Source: Roseateles terrae | GTDB lineage: Bacteria; Pseudomonadota; Gammaproteobacteria; Burkholderiales; Burkholderiaceae_C | Direction: 5' to 3' | DNA length: 64,000 nt | NCBI RefSeq assembly: GCF_014192155.1 | Contig: NZ_JACHXO010000005.1 | Span: 310,001-374,000, forward strand | Shown: one piece after another, positions 52,216 to 61,404 of the stretch | How positions within the stretch are numbered: the first letter of the stretch is position 1 | Layout of the letters: every line of letters starts with the position of its first letter | Notes under the pieces: model-generated | Database searches by the model: none | Told to the model about the DNA's origin: nothing | The model's input: only the letters and a program-made list of their open reading frames with translations | Translations under genes and position numbers: made by a program

Positions 52216-53622
52216 ATGAGGCTGCTGCCGGCCGACCTCCCCGAGCGCGCTGCGCTCGCGATGGAGATCCACGCCCGCCCACCGGAGCCCTTGCTGGCGC
52301 CTGGGCGGGCGAGTTATATCGCGGTGCTGGTGGATGCCGATGAGCGGGAGCGCGAACTGGCGCACCTGGGTCGCCTGTGCCGTCAGCATGCCCAACTGGG
52401 GCCAGGGGCCGATGCGGTGCATTGGAGCGGGACGCTGGGCACGCTGCGGCTGAAGTGGGAGCGGCATGGGGAGTTTTCCAGCTATACGCTGTTGATGCCG
52501 TCGGCCGGTCCGGTCCCCTTTGCGGAGACGGCTGCGGGCGAGCTGCCCTCGGGCTGGCTGGCCGGCGTTCCCGGTCTGACGGTGTACGCCGGCCATGCGG
52601 AGCTGCTCTCGCCAGCGGAAGGCCAGGAACTGGGGGACCTGCTGCGCCAGTCCTTTGGCGACCGCACGGTGGTGGGCAGCGCGCTCGGCGATGGGGCGGG
52701 TCTGGTCTACTCCGATTTCCTGATCCATGCCGATGGCTTCGGTCGGCTGTTGATGATCGACCAGGGGTTCACGCCGCTGGTGGCGGGCCGCATGCTGCAG
52801 CGGCTCTTTGAGATCGAGGCCTACCGAATGATGGCCTTGCTGGCCTTTCCGTTGGCGCGGCGACTGTCGCCTCGGTTGCTGGCCATCGAGCGGTCGCTGG
52901 CGTCGCTGGCGGACAGCATTGCGGCGGGCCCGACGGGCCCGACAGGTCCAGCGGGGCAGGCGGAGCAGGGGCGACATGCCCGCCTTGCGAGTTCGGCGAC
53001 TCCAGTGACTCCTGTGAACCAGCCGGGTCGTGCACGTGAGTCTGCCAAGGACGAGCAGCTGTTGCAGGAACTGACCCGGCTCGCCGCCGAGATCGAAAGC
53101 GGCCTGGCCGCCAGCCAGTTCCGTTTCGCCGCCTGTCGCGCTTATGCCGAGCTGGTGCGCACCCGCATCGACGAACTGCGGGAGCGGCGGCTCACCGGAT
53201 TGCAGACCATTGATGAATTCATGAGCCGCCGCTTCACGCCGGCGGTCGCCACCTGCGCCACTGTGTCGCGGCGGATGCACGACCTTTCCGAGCGGGTGGC
53301 GCAGGCCAGCCATCTGCTCTCCACCCGGGTCGACATCGTGCGGGAGCAGCAGAACCTGGCGCTGCTGGCGTCGATGGACCGGCGGGCCAAGCTGCAGCTG
53401 CGGCTGCAGCAGACGGTGGAAGGTCTGTCGATCGCGGCGATCGTCTATTACATGGCGGGCGTGGTCGGCTATGTGGCCAAGGGCGGACGGTCGCTCGGCC
53501 TGAAGCTGGATGTAGACCTGTTTGTCGGCTTGAGCGTGCCGCTGCTGGCACTGCTGGCCTTCAATGCGGTGCGTCGCGCGCGGCGCCACGCCAGCGAGCA
53601 GGATTTAAAGGAAGGGCATTGA
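52216..53622 (+). CDS. DUF3422 membrane-anchored protein
   Basis: 468 residues. DUF3422-like N-terminal part (PERAALAMEIHARPPEPL; FSSYTLLMP; SDFLIHADGFGRLLMID) and two C-terminal membrane helices (LSIAAIVYYMAGVVGYVAKG; LFVGLSVPLLALLAFNAV). A region with heptad-like helices (MHDLSERVAQASHLLSTRVD) precedes them. A 45-residue insert with collagen-like GPTGPTGPAG lies in the middle. The function of the family is unknown. It ends one base before bchI, so it is probably in the same operon. Confidence 0.85.
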   Translation: MRLLPADLPERAALAMEIHARPPEPLLAPGRASYIAVLVDADERERELAHLGRLCRQHAQLGPGADAVHWSGTLGTLRLKWERHGEFSSYTLLMPSAGPVPFAETAAGELPSGWLAGVPGLTVYAGHAELLSPAEGQELGDLLRQSFGDRTVVGSALGDGAGLVYSDFLIHADGFGRLLMIDQGFTPLVAGRMLQRLFEIEAYRMMALLAFPLARRLSPRLLAIERSLASLADSIAAGPTGPTGPAGQAEQGRHARLASSATPVTPVNQPGRARESAKDEQLLQELTRLAAEIESGLAASQFRFAACRAYAELVRTRIDELRERRLTGLQTIDEFMSRRFTPAVATCATVSRRMHDLSERVAQASHLLSTRVDIVREQQNLALLASMDRRAKLQLRLQQTVEGLSIAAIVYYMAGVVGYVAKGGRSLGLKLDVDLFVGLSVPLLALLAFNAVRRARRHASEQDLKEGH

Positions 53623-53623
53623 G

Positions 53624-54643
53624 ATGAGCATTCCCTATCCCTTCTCCGCCCTGGTTGGACAGGACGAGATGAAGCGCGCCATCCTGATCGCCGCCGTGGA
53701 GCCCGCCATCGGCGGGCTGCTGGTGCTCGGCGACCGGGGCACCGGCAAGTCGACGGCGGTGCGCGGCCTTGCTGCCTTGCTGCCAAAGATGCGGGCGGTG
53801 CACGGGTGCCGCTATCACTGCGATCCGGACACGGATGCGGTGTGTGAGGACTGCGCGCGCCTCAAGGCCGCGGGTCGGGTCAAAGTGGATCAGTGGCCGG
53901 TGCCGGTGGTGGATCTGCCGCTGGGTGCCAGTGAAGACCGGGTGCTCGGTGCGCTGGATCTGGAGCGGGCCTTGTCACAGGGGGTGAAGGTGTTCGAGCC
54001 GGGTTTGCTGGCGCGGGCCCATCGCGGCTTCCTCTACATCGACGAGGTGAATCTGCTGGAAGACCATCTGGTCGATCTGCTGATTGATGTGGCGGCCTCC
54101 GGCGAGAACGTCATCGAGCGGGACGGGCTGAGCCTGCGGCATCCGGCGCGGTTCGTGCTGATCGGCAGTGGCAATCCGGAAGAAGGTGAACTGCGACCGC
54201 AGTTGCAGGACCGTTTCGGGCTGTCGGTGGAGGTCGCGACCCCTCGGGAGATCGACGCGCGCGTCGAGGTGGTGCGGCGGCGCGATGCCTACGAGCGCGA
54301 TCCGGCAGCCTTCGCGGCGCAATGGAGCAAGGCGGATGCGCAGGTGCGCCGGCAGATCCTGCAGGCGCGGGACCGGGTGGGCTGTCTCGCGGTGGAGGAG
54401 CCCGTGTTGCGACGAGCGGCAGAGCTGTGTGTGGCCGTTGGCAGCGACGGGTTGCGCGGAGAGCTGACGCTGATGCGTGCGGCGCGGGCCATGGCAGCGC
54501 TGGAGGCCGCGACGGAGGTCACGCTGGCGCATCTGCGTGCAGTGGCGGTGATGGCGCTGCGGCATCGGCTGCGGCGCAATCCGCTGGATGACACGGCGTC
54601 GGGTGAGCGCATCGAGCGCGCGGTGGCGGAGCTGTGGGCGTGA
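53624..54643 (+). CDS. bchI: Magnesium chelatase ATPase subunit I
   Basis: 339-residue AAA+ protein. Walker A GDRGTGKST at residues 36-44, Walker B GFLYIDEVNLL at about 137-146, and the sensor segment GSGNPEEGELRPQLQDRFG. BchI hexamers with BchD drive Mg insertion by BchH. It overlaps bchD by a GTGA. Confidence 0.98.
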   Translation: MSIPYPFSALVGQDEMKRAILIAAVEPAIGGLLVLGDRGTGKSTAVRGLAALLPKMRAVHGCRYHCDPDTDAVCEDCARLKAAGRVKVDQWPVPVVDLPLGASEDRVLGALDLERALSQGVKVFEPGLLARAHRGFLYIDEVNLLEDHLVDLLIDVAASGENVIERDGLSLRHPARFVLIGSGNPEEGELRPQLQDRFGLSVEVATPREIDARVEVVRRRDAYERDPAAFAAQWSKADAQVRRQILQARDRVGCLAVEEPVLRRAAELCVAVGSDGLRGELTLMRAARAMAALEAATEVTLAHLRAVAVMALRHRLRRNPLDDTASGERIERAVAELWA

Positions 54644-56616
54644 CACGCCTCCGGCCGGCCGTGTGGCAGGCCATTCGCGTATTGGCTGTCGACCCCGCTG
54701 GCGTGGGCGGGTTGATCCTGCGAGGCTGGGCTGGGCCTGAACGCGACGCCGTGTTGCGGGCACTTCAGGCGCTGCTGCCGGCCGGGATGCCCTGGCGGCG
54801 ATTGCCGGTGAATGTGGATGAGCAGCGCTTGTCCGGCGGCGTGGACCTGGGACTGAGTCTGGCCGCAGGACGACCGGTGCGGACGGCAGGTCTGCTGGCG
54901 GAGACAGCCGGCGGTGTGCTGGTGGTGCCGATGGCCGAGCGTCTGGAGACCGGGGTGGCCGCGCGCCTGGCCCTGGCGATGGACGCAGGAGGCGACACGG
55001 CAGTGAAGGCTGTCGGGCCGGCCGATGGGGACGAGCACAACGGCGGCTGCAGTCGCTCGACGGGGCGCAGCCTGGCGCTCGTCGCGCTCGATGAGGGCCA
55101 GTCGGACGATGAGGTGCTTCCATCGTCGTTGCGGGAGCGACTGGGGTTGATGGTGACCCTCTCCGGTGAAATCGCGGCCTGTGAAGCTTCCATCGACGCT
55201 CGAAGGTCAGACGTCGCAGAGGACATCGCAGCGGCGCGCAAGCGCCTTGGCCATATCCCCTTCGACAACGATGCCGTGGGCGCTTTGTGCGCCACAGCGG
55301 CTGCGCTGGGCCTGGACTCAATGCGGACGGTCTGGCAGGCATGGGCGGTGGCCCGGGCTGCCGCCGCCCTCGCGGGGCGGGATCATGTGGCCCAGGAGGA
55401 TGCGGAGCTCGCAGCCCGGCTGGTGCTGGCACCTCGCGCTCGGGCGATCCCTTCCACCCCCGACGGGGAGGAGGCGAACGGCGATTCAGCGGCGTCGAAC
55501 GCCGACTCGGCAGACAACGCGGGTGACGCCCATCGAGACGGTCGCAGCCCAGACGGTCCCAGCCAAGACGGGCGCTGTGAAGAGAACGGCGATGGCACGG
55601 CCGACCTCCACTCGCCTCCGCAGCAGCGGGATACGCAGTCCGCCACCGACAGCCCATCGGACACGGACGCTGCCCCCCTCACCATCGCTGTCGCTGCAGA
55701 ACTCCAATCTCGAACGCTCGCAGCCGCCAAGGCCGCGATTCCCCTGGGCCTGCTGCAAAGCCTTGCCGGCGCGACACACCCATCCGGCCGCTCCCCCCAC
55801 ACCGGTGGCCGCAACACCGGCCGCGGCGCCGCACCCAAGCGCATCCACACCAGCGGTCGCCCCCTGGCCTCCCGGCGCGGTCCGCTCACAGACGGGCGCC
55901 GTCTGGACCTGCTCGCCACCCTGCGCGCCGCCGTCCCATGGCAGCGTCTGCGCCTTCAGGAGCGTGACCAGCAGGGCCTGCCCCCCGCAGCCACCCGCCT
56001 GCTGCTGCGGCGTGAAGACGTCCATCTCAGGCGCTACCGCCGGCCCCAGGAAACCACCACGCTGTTTGTGGTGGACGCCTCCGGCTCGCAGGCGCTGAAC
56101 CGTCTCGCGGAAGCCAAGGGCGCCGTAGAGCTGCTGCTGGCCGACTGCTACGTCCGCCGTGATCGTGTGGCCTTGCTCGCCTTCCGCGGTGAGACCGCCG
56201 AGCTGCTGCTGTCACCGACACGCTCGCTCGCCCGCGCTCGCCGCGCACTGGCCAGCCTGCCGGGCGGCGGCGGCACACCGTTGGCCGCTGGCATCGAAGC
56301 GGCCTGGTTGCTGGGACGTCAGGTGCAGACGCGGGAAGGGGGCCGCGCGGTGCTGGTCTTCTTGACGGATGCGCGAGCCAATGTCGCCCTGGACGGCAGT
56401 CCGGGTCGGGAGCGGGCGGCGCAGGATGCGCTTCTCAGCGCGCGCCGGCTGCGCCTCGAGGGGCTCCAAAGCTTGCTGATCGACACCGCCTCCAGGCCGC
56501 TGCCCGCCGGCATGCTGCTGGCGCAGGCGATGGGCGCCCGCTATGTGCCGCTGCCGCATGGCCAGGCCGCACAAGTCTATGCGGCCGTGTCCGCCGCTGT
56601 GTCGCCCAAAAGCTGA
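54640..56616 (+). CDS. bchD: Magnesium chelatase subunit D
   Basis: 658 residues from the GTG at 54640 (a GTG at 54634 is also possible). The N-terminal AAA-like domain lacks a usable Walker A, as in other BchD. A long acidic/Ser-rich linker (around residues 275-350) follows. The C-terminal integrin I domain has the MIDAS segment VVDASGSQALNR and VFLTDARANVALDG. It bridges BchI and BchH. Its last 40 bp overlap the 3' end of bchO on the other strand. Confidence 0.96.
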   Translation: MTRLRPAVWQAIRVLAVDPAGVGGLILRGWAGPERDAVLRALQALLPAGMPWRRLPVNVDEQRLSGGVDLGLSLAAGRPVRTAGLLAETAGGVLVVPMAERLETGVAARLALAMDAGGDTAVKAVGPADGDEHNGGCSRSTGRSLALVALDEGQSDDEVLPSSLRERLGLMVTLSGEIAACEASIDARRSDVAEDIAAARKRLGHIPFDNDAVGALCATAAALGLDSMRTVWQAWAVARAAAALAGRDHVAQEDAELAARLVLAPRARAIPSTPDGEEANGDSAASNADSADNAGDAHRDGRSPDGPSQDGRCEENGDGTADLHSPPQQRDTQSATDSPSDTDAAPLTIAVAAELQSRTLAAAKAAIPLGLLQSLAGATHPSGRSPHTGGRNTGRGAAPKRIHTSGRPLASRRGPLTDGRRLDLLATLRAAVPWQRLRLQERDQQGLPPAATRLLLRREDVHLRRYRRPQETTTLFVVDASGSQALNRLAEAKGAVELLLADCYVRRDRVALLAFRGETAELLLSPTRSLARARRALASLPGGGGTPLAAGIEAAWLLGRQVQTREGGRAVLVFLTDARANVALDGSPGRERAAQDALLSARRLRLEGLQSLLIDTASRPLPAGMLLAQAMGARYVPLPHGQAAQVYAAVSAAVSPKS

Positions 56617-57467
56617 TCGCGCATCTCCAGCAGCAGGGCGGCGATCTGCTCCGGCGCTTCCTCATGTGCCAGGTGCCCCAGACCGCTCATGGGAATGAAC
56701 CGTGCCCGCTTCATCCAACGGGCCAGTTCCAGGGAACGGACCGGCGCGGTCGTCCGGTCGCACAACCCGGCAGCGAGCCACAACGGCAGCTGCAGCGACG
56801 GCAGCCTGGCCCGCAAGGACTCCAGCCGCCAATTCGCCAGCATGTCCAGCACGCCGCGCACATGGTCCGGCTGGCTCAGCAGGTCGCGGTAGTGCGCCAC
56901 ACCGGAGGCATCCAGGCGGGAGCCGGTGGAGTGGATCAGGTTCCGCAGCGCCCGGGGTTGCGACGCATGGCGTGTGACCCAGTCCGGCAGGAGCGAACTG
57001 CGGGACGCCAGCCGCGCTGCCGTCGGTGCAACAAGACCCATCAGCCCCGGCAGCGGCTCCAGTGCGCCGTTGACCGCCAGTACACCGCGCAGGGAGGGCA
57101 CCTGGCCGTCCAGCGCCAGCTGCACCGCCACGGCGGCGCCAGCCGAGTGGCCGGCGACCAGCGCCGGCGCCTCCTCCAGCGTGCGGAGCAGGGTCGCGAT
57201 GGCCTGCGCCATCCGCGGCAGGCTCGCACACCGATCGGCAAAGGCGCTGGTCCCGCCATGGCCCGGGAGGTCCGGCACGACCAACCGGAAATGCGGAGCC
57301 AACCGCTCGACGCAGGCCCGCCAGGAGCCGAGGGACGATCCCGTGCCGTGCAGCAGGAGGAGCACGGGCGCAGGGGCGGGGTGGGTCACCGGGGAACCCA
57401 CGCGTTGCACCCGCCATCGCAGGCCGGCAGCCTGCACGGTGTCAGGGGGGGCAAACTCGGGTGTCAT
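56577..57467 (-). CDS. bchO: Alpha/beta-hydrolase-fold Mg chelatase accessory protein BchO
   Basis: 296 residues from the ATG at 57467. A frame open to 57632 would run into crtI on the other strand. Alpha/beta-hydrolase features: LLLLHGTGSSLGSW (oxyanion region), PDLPGHGGT and VAGHSAGAAVAVQLALDG (nucleophile elbow Ser), with a late SGLGHLAHEEAPE His. BchO accompanies Mg chelatase genes; its exact role is not known. It stands alone on the minus strand, divergent from crtI, not after bchD in the same direction. Confidence 0.92.
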   Translation of the reverse strand: MTPEFAPPDTVQAAGLRWRVQRVGSPVTHPAPAPVLLLLHGTGSSLGSWRACVERLAPHFRLVVPDLPGHGGTSAFADRCASLPRMAQAIATLLRTLEEAPALVAGHSAGAAVAVQLALDGQVPSLRGVLAVNGALEPLPGLMGLVAPTAARLASRSSLLPDWVTRHASQPRALRNLIHSTGSRLDASGVAHYRDLLSQPDHVRGVLDMLANWRLESLRARLPSLQLPLWLAAGLCDRTTAPVRSLELARWMKRARFIPMSGLGHLAHEEAPEQIAALLLEMRDQLLGDTAADTAA

Positions 57468-57472
57468 GTCGG

Positions 57473-57501
57473 TTGTCAACCAAAGTGGACAAGCATAAGA
57501 T
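57473..57501 (+). promoter_or_regulatory. Predicted crtI promoter
   Basis: TTGTCA (57473-57478) is spaced 17 bp from TAAGAT (57496-57501). The start point would be at 57507-57508, the A of the crtI ATG. No ribosome site precedes the ATG. Confidence 0.5.
57474..57491. promoter_or_regulatory. Putative PpsR/CrtJ operator between bchO and crtI
   Basis: TGTCAACCAAAGTGGACA is an exact TGT-N12-ACA in the 40-bp gap between the divergent bchO and crtI starts. It covers the predicted crtI -35 and lies 7 bp from the bchO ATG, so one bound repressor could control both genes. Confidence 0.82.
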
Positions 57502-57507
57502 AAATGC

Positions 57508-59082
57508 ATGTTGACACCAAGCCAGGCCTCCGCAGCCGGTGACCCGACCGTCCCGCATGCCGTGATCATCGGCAGCGGCTTCGGTGGTCTGGCTGCGGCG
57601 GTGCGGCTGGGCGCCCGCGGATATCGAGTCACCGTGCTGGAGCAGCTGGATGCGCCGGGCGGACGGGGCTACGTGCACCGCCAGGACGGCTTCACCTTCG
57701 ATGCCGGCCCCACCGTCATCACCGCGCCTTTCCTGTTCGAGGAACTGTGGGCCCTGTGCGGACGGCGCCTGTGCGACGACGTCGACCTTCGACCCGTCTC
57801 GCCGTTTTACCGGGTCCGCTTCCATGATGGCACGACCTTCGACTACAGCGGCGACGCCGACGCCATGCGACGCGAGGTCGCCCGCCTCGCGCCGGCGGAC
57901 GTCGATGGCTACGAACGCTTCCTCCAGGCCAGCGAAGCCATCTACCGGGTCGGTTTCGAGCAGCTGGGGCATGTGTCCTTCGAACGCTGGACCGACATGG
58001 CCCGCGTACTGCCCGACCTGCTGAAGCTGGAGGGCTACCGCACCGTCTGGGGCCTCGCCTGCAAGCATGTCAAGGATGAGAAGCTGCGGGTGGTGCTGAC
58101 CTTCCAGTCCCTGCTGGTGGGCGGCAATCCGTTCTCGACCACCTCGGTCTACTGTCTCATTGCGTTCCTGGAGCGGCGCTTCGGTGTGCACTTCGCCATG
58201 GGCGGCACGGGCGCGCTGGTGCGCGGTCTGGTGGATCTGATCCAGGGCCAGGGCGGCCGGGTGCGGTGCAACCAATCGGTGCAGGAGATTCTGGTGGACC
58301 GCGGTGCGGCCTGCGGCGTCCGGCTGGCGTCCGGCGAGCGGCTGATGGCCGATGTGGTGGTCTCCAACGCCGATGCCGCGTGGACCTACCGCCACCTGCT
58401 GCCCGCCGAGCACCGCCGCCGCTGGACGGACCGACGCATCGAGCGGGCGCGGTATTCCATGAGCCTGTTCGTCTGGTACTTCGGCACGCGCCGCCAGTAT
58501 CCCGACGTGGCGCATCACACCATCTCGCTGGGGCCTCGCTATCGCGGCCTGCTGGACGACATCTTCACCCGCAAGCATCTGGCCGACGACTTCAGCCTCT
58601 ACCTGCACCGTCCCACCGCCACGGACCCGAGCCTGGCGCCGCCGGGTTGCGACACCTTCTATGTGCTGTCTCCGGTGCCGCATCTGGAGGCGGGCGTGGA
58701 CTGGCAGGCGCGGGCCGAGCCGTACCGCGCCGCGATCGAGCAGCGTCTTTCGGAGACCCTGCTCCCTGGCTTGAAGCAGGAAGTCGTCAGCTCGCTGATG
58801 CTCACACCGCAAGGCTTCGAGGACCGGCTCAGCGCCTACAAAGGCGCGGCCTTCTCACTGGAGCCGGTGCTCACCCAGAGCGCCTGGTTCCGGCCGCACA
58901 ACCGCAGCGAGGAGGTGGACCGGCTCTACCTCGTCGGTGCCGGGACCCATCCGGGCGCCGGGCTGCCGGGCGTGCTGTCGTCCGCACGGGTGCTCGATGC
59001 CATCGTGCCGCATGGTCGCGACCTGCCGCGGCGCATTTCCGATCCGATCCAGGAGGGCCTGCCCCATGTCCGACCCGCATGA
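57508..59082 (+). CDS. crtI: Phytoene desaturase CrtI
   Basis: 524 residues. FAD-binding IIGSGFGGLAAAVRLGARG at about 20-38, then PGGRGYVHRQDGFTFDAGP and the C-terminal carotenoid signature YLVGAGTHPGAGLPGVLSSA. It converts phytoene to neurosporene or lycopene; the number of steps cannot be read from the sequence. In Rubrivivax CrtI products feed CrtC and CrtD. It overlaps crtB by 17 bp. Confidence 0.96.
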   Translation: MLTPSQASAAGDPTVPHAVIIGSGFGGLAAAVRLGARGYRVTVLEQLDAPGGRGYVHRQDGFTFDAGPTVITAPFLFEELWALCGRRLCDDVDLRPVSPFYRVRFHDGTTFDYSGDADAMRREVARLAPADVDGYERFLQASEAIYRVGFEQLGHVSFERWTDMARVLPDLLKLEGYRTVWGLACKHVKDEKLRVVLTFQSLLVGGNPFSTTSVYCLIAFLERRFGVHFAMGGTGALVRGLVDLIQGQGGRVRCNQSVQEILVDRGAACGVRLASGERLMADVVVSNADAAWTYRHLLPAEHRRRWTDRRIERARYSMSLFVWYFGTRRQYPDVAHHTISLGPRYRGLLDDIFTRKHLADDFSLYLHRPTATDPSLAPPGCDTFYVLSPVPHLEAGVDWQARAEPYRAAIEQRLSETLLPGLKQEVVSSLMLTPQGFEDRLSAYKGAAFSLEPVLTQSAWFRPHNRSEEVDRLYLVGAGTHPGAGLPGVLSSARVLDAIVPHGRDLPRRISDPIQEGLPHVRPA

Positions 59083-60121
59083 ACTGCAGGAGGCCGACCT
59101 GGCCGTCTGCCGCGCCAGTCTTGCCTTCCATTCCAAGACCTTCCATGCGGCCTCGCTGCTGCTGCCGCCCTCGGTGCGGGCGCCGGCGACGGTGCTGTAT
59201 GGCTTCTGCCGGCTGGCAGATGACACGGTGGATGTGGAGGGCGGACGGCTGCTGTCCCTGAAGCAGTTGCATCGGCGGCTGGACCAGGTGTTTGCCGGCC
59301 GGCCGCAGCCGGTCGCTGCCGACCGGGCGCTGACCGCAGTGGTGACGCGCTACGGGATCCCGCGGCGTCTGCTCGATCTGCTGCTGGAGGGCCTGGCCTG
59401 GGATGTGGAAGGCCGGGACTACGAGACGCTGGAAGATCTGCTGGACTACGCCGCCCGCGTGGCGGGCAGCGTCGGCGCGATGATGAGCCTGCTGATGGGC
59501 GCCCGCGATGCCTCCGCGCTGGCCAGGGCCTGCGACCTGGGCGTGGCGATGCAGCTCTCCAACATTGCCCGCGATGTGGGCGAGGATGCGCGCATGGGGC
59601 GGCTGTATCTGCCGCAGCAGTGGATGCGCGCCGCGGGCCTGTCGCCGAAGGACTGGCGAGCGAATCCGCATCACAGCCCGGCACTGGCCTCCGTGGTGCA
59701 GCGGCTGGTGAGTGCCGCGGACCCGCTGTATGCCCGGGCTGCGGCCGGCATCCACTGCCTGCCGCTGGGCTGCCGCCCCGGCATCAATGCGGCGCGACTG
59801 TTCTATCAGGCGGTCGGGCGGGAGGTGGAGGCGGCGGGCTGCGATGCCGTCAACCGGCGGGCCGTCGTACCGGGGCGCCGGAAGCTGCGCCTGCTGGGAC
59901 GTGCGGCGCTGAGCCTGCGTCCTTCGGGACGCTTGTTGCATGAGGCCCCGCTGCGAGCCTGCGTGCCTCTGCTGGACGCCGTCCTGGGCATGGGCCCGAT
60001 GACCACGCCCGCGCAGCCGGCACGAGCGGAAGCCGTCATCGAGCTGTTCACGCGGCTGGAGCAGGAGGACCGGCACCATCGCCGCGTACAGGATGAGGTC
60101 TGGCGCAGGAGTGCAGCATGA
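59066..60121 (+). CDS. crtB: Phytoene synthase CrtB
   Basis: 351 residues from the ATG at 59066, with an AGGAGGG site upstream; the longer frame reads through crtI. The two Asp-rich Mg-binding motifs are ADDTVD (D52-D56) and NIARDVGED (D170-D174). It condenses two geranylgeranyl-PP to phytoene. It overlaps hemA by 4 bp. Confidence 0.96.
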   Translation: MSDPHELQEADLAVCRASLAFHSKTFHAASLLLPPSVRAPATVLYGFCRLADDTVDVEGGRLLSLKQLHRRLDQVFAGRPQPVAADRALTAVVTRYGIPRRLLDLLLEGLAWDVEGRDYETLEDLLDYAARVAGSVGAMMSLLMGARDASALARACDLGVAMQLSNIARDVGEDARMGRLYLPQQWMRAAGLSPKDWRANPHHSPALASVVQRLVSAADPLYARAAAGIHCLPLGCRPGINAARLFYQAVGREVEAAGCDAVNRRAVVPGRRKLRLLGRAALSLRPSGRLLHEAPLRACVPLLDAVLGMGPMTTPAQPARAEAVIELFTRLEQEDRHHRRVQDEVWRRSAA

Positions 60122-61404
60122 CCGTTCTCGCGCTCGGACTCAACCACGGCAGCGCGCCGCTGGATCTGCGGGGTCGTTTCGCCATCCCGACCGAAGCGCT
60201 TGGCCGCAGCATTCAAGGCTTGCGAGACCATCTTTCGCAAGCCCGGCCGGAGGTGGCCATCCTGTCCACCTGCAATCGCACCGAGGTGTACGTCGGCCTG
60301 CCGGCGAGCGCATGTCCCAGGCACGCGCTGGCGCTGGCCGAACCAGCGATGGCGTGGCTGGCCGAGCGCGGCGGGACGCCGCCCGGCGAGCTGCGGCAGC
60401 ACAGCTACTTTCGCGAAGGCGCGGAGGCAGCGCGGCATGCGTTCCGGGTCGCAGCGGGCCTGGACTCGATGGTGCTGGGCGAGCCGCAGATCCTGGGCCA
60501 GATGAAAACAGCCGTGCGGGAGGCTGACAGTGCCGGCGCGCTCGGCACCACGCTGCATCAGATGTTCCAGCGCAGCTTCGCGGTGGCCAAGGAGGTGCGC
60601 AGCAGGACCGAGATCGGCAGCCATGCGGTGAGCCTGGCGGCCGCCGCTGTGCGGTTGGCCCAGCAGCTGTTCGACGACCTGCCACGGCGCCGGGTGCTGT
60701 TCATCGGTGCCGGAGAAATGATCGAACTGGTGGCGACGCACTTCGCGGCGCAGAAGCCGCTGCAGATGACGGTCGCCAATCGCAGCCCGGAGCGGGCCGA
60801 AGCACTCGCGCGGCGGCTGGGTGCGGCGCAGCTGCCGCTGTCCGAGGTGCCGGACCGATTGGCGGACTTCGACATCGTCATCAGCTGCACCGCCAGCAGC
60901 CTGCCCCTGATCGGTTTGGGCGCCGTGGAGCGGGCCCTCAAGCGACGCAAGCGTCATCCGATGCTGATGCTGGACCTTGCCGTGCCGCGCGACATCGAGC
61001 CTGAGGTCGGACAGGTGGACGACGTCTACCTCTACTCGGTGGACGACCTGGCGCATCAGGTGCAGGTCAACGGCGCACGACGTCAGGCGGCGGTGGGCGA
61101 GGCAGAAGCCATCGTCAGCGCCGGGGTGGACAGCTTCGCCCAATGGCTGCAGCAGCGGTCCGCCGTACCGCTGATCCAGGCGCTGCAGACGCAGACCGAG
61201 ACCTGGCGCCAGGCCGAGCTGCAGAAGGCCCGCAAGGCGCTGGCCCGTGGACAGGAGGTGGAGGCGGTGATGGAAGCGCTCTCCGCCGGATTGACCCGCA
61301 AGATGCTGCATGGGGCGCTGAGTGAGCTGCACAGCAGCGCGGGCGAGGCCCATCAGCAATGGGCGGCGTCGGTGCAGCGGCTGTTCCTGCGCAGCGGGTC
61401 ATGA
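60118..61404 (+). CDS. hemA: Glutamyl-tRNA reductase
   Basis: 428 residues. Catalytic Cys52 in LSTCNRTEVY, then VLGEPQILGQMK, the NADPH-binding segment VLFIGAGEMIELVATHF, and the C-terminal dimerisation helix. It makes glutamate-1-semialdehyde from Glu-tRNA, the entry to tetrapyrroles by the C5 route. Here it is coupled to crtB by ATGA in a carotenoid operon, not near prfA. It may be a photosynthesis-dedicated second copy, but the rest of the genome is not visible. Confidence 0.95.
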   Translation: MTVLALGLNHGSAPLDLRGRFAIPTEALGRSIQGLRDHLSQARPEVAILSTCNRTEVYVGLPASACPRHALALAEPAMAWLAERGGTPPGELRQHSYFREGAEAARHAFRVAAGLDSMVLGEPQILGQMKTAVREADSAGALGTTLHQMFQRSFAVAKEVRSRTEIGSHAVSLAAAAVRLAQQLFDDLPRRRVLFIGAGEMIELVATHFAAQKPLQMTVANRSPERAEALARRLGAAQLPLSEVPDRLADFDIVISCTASSLPLIGLGAVERALKRRKRHPMLMLDLAVPRDIEPEVGQVDDVYLYSVDDLAHQVQVNGARRQAAVGEAEAIVSAGVDSFAQWLQQRSAVPLIQALQTQTETWRQAELQKARKALARGQEVEAVMEALSAGLTRKMLHGALSELHSSAGEAHQQWAASVQRLFLRSGS

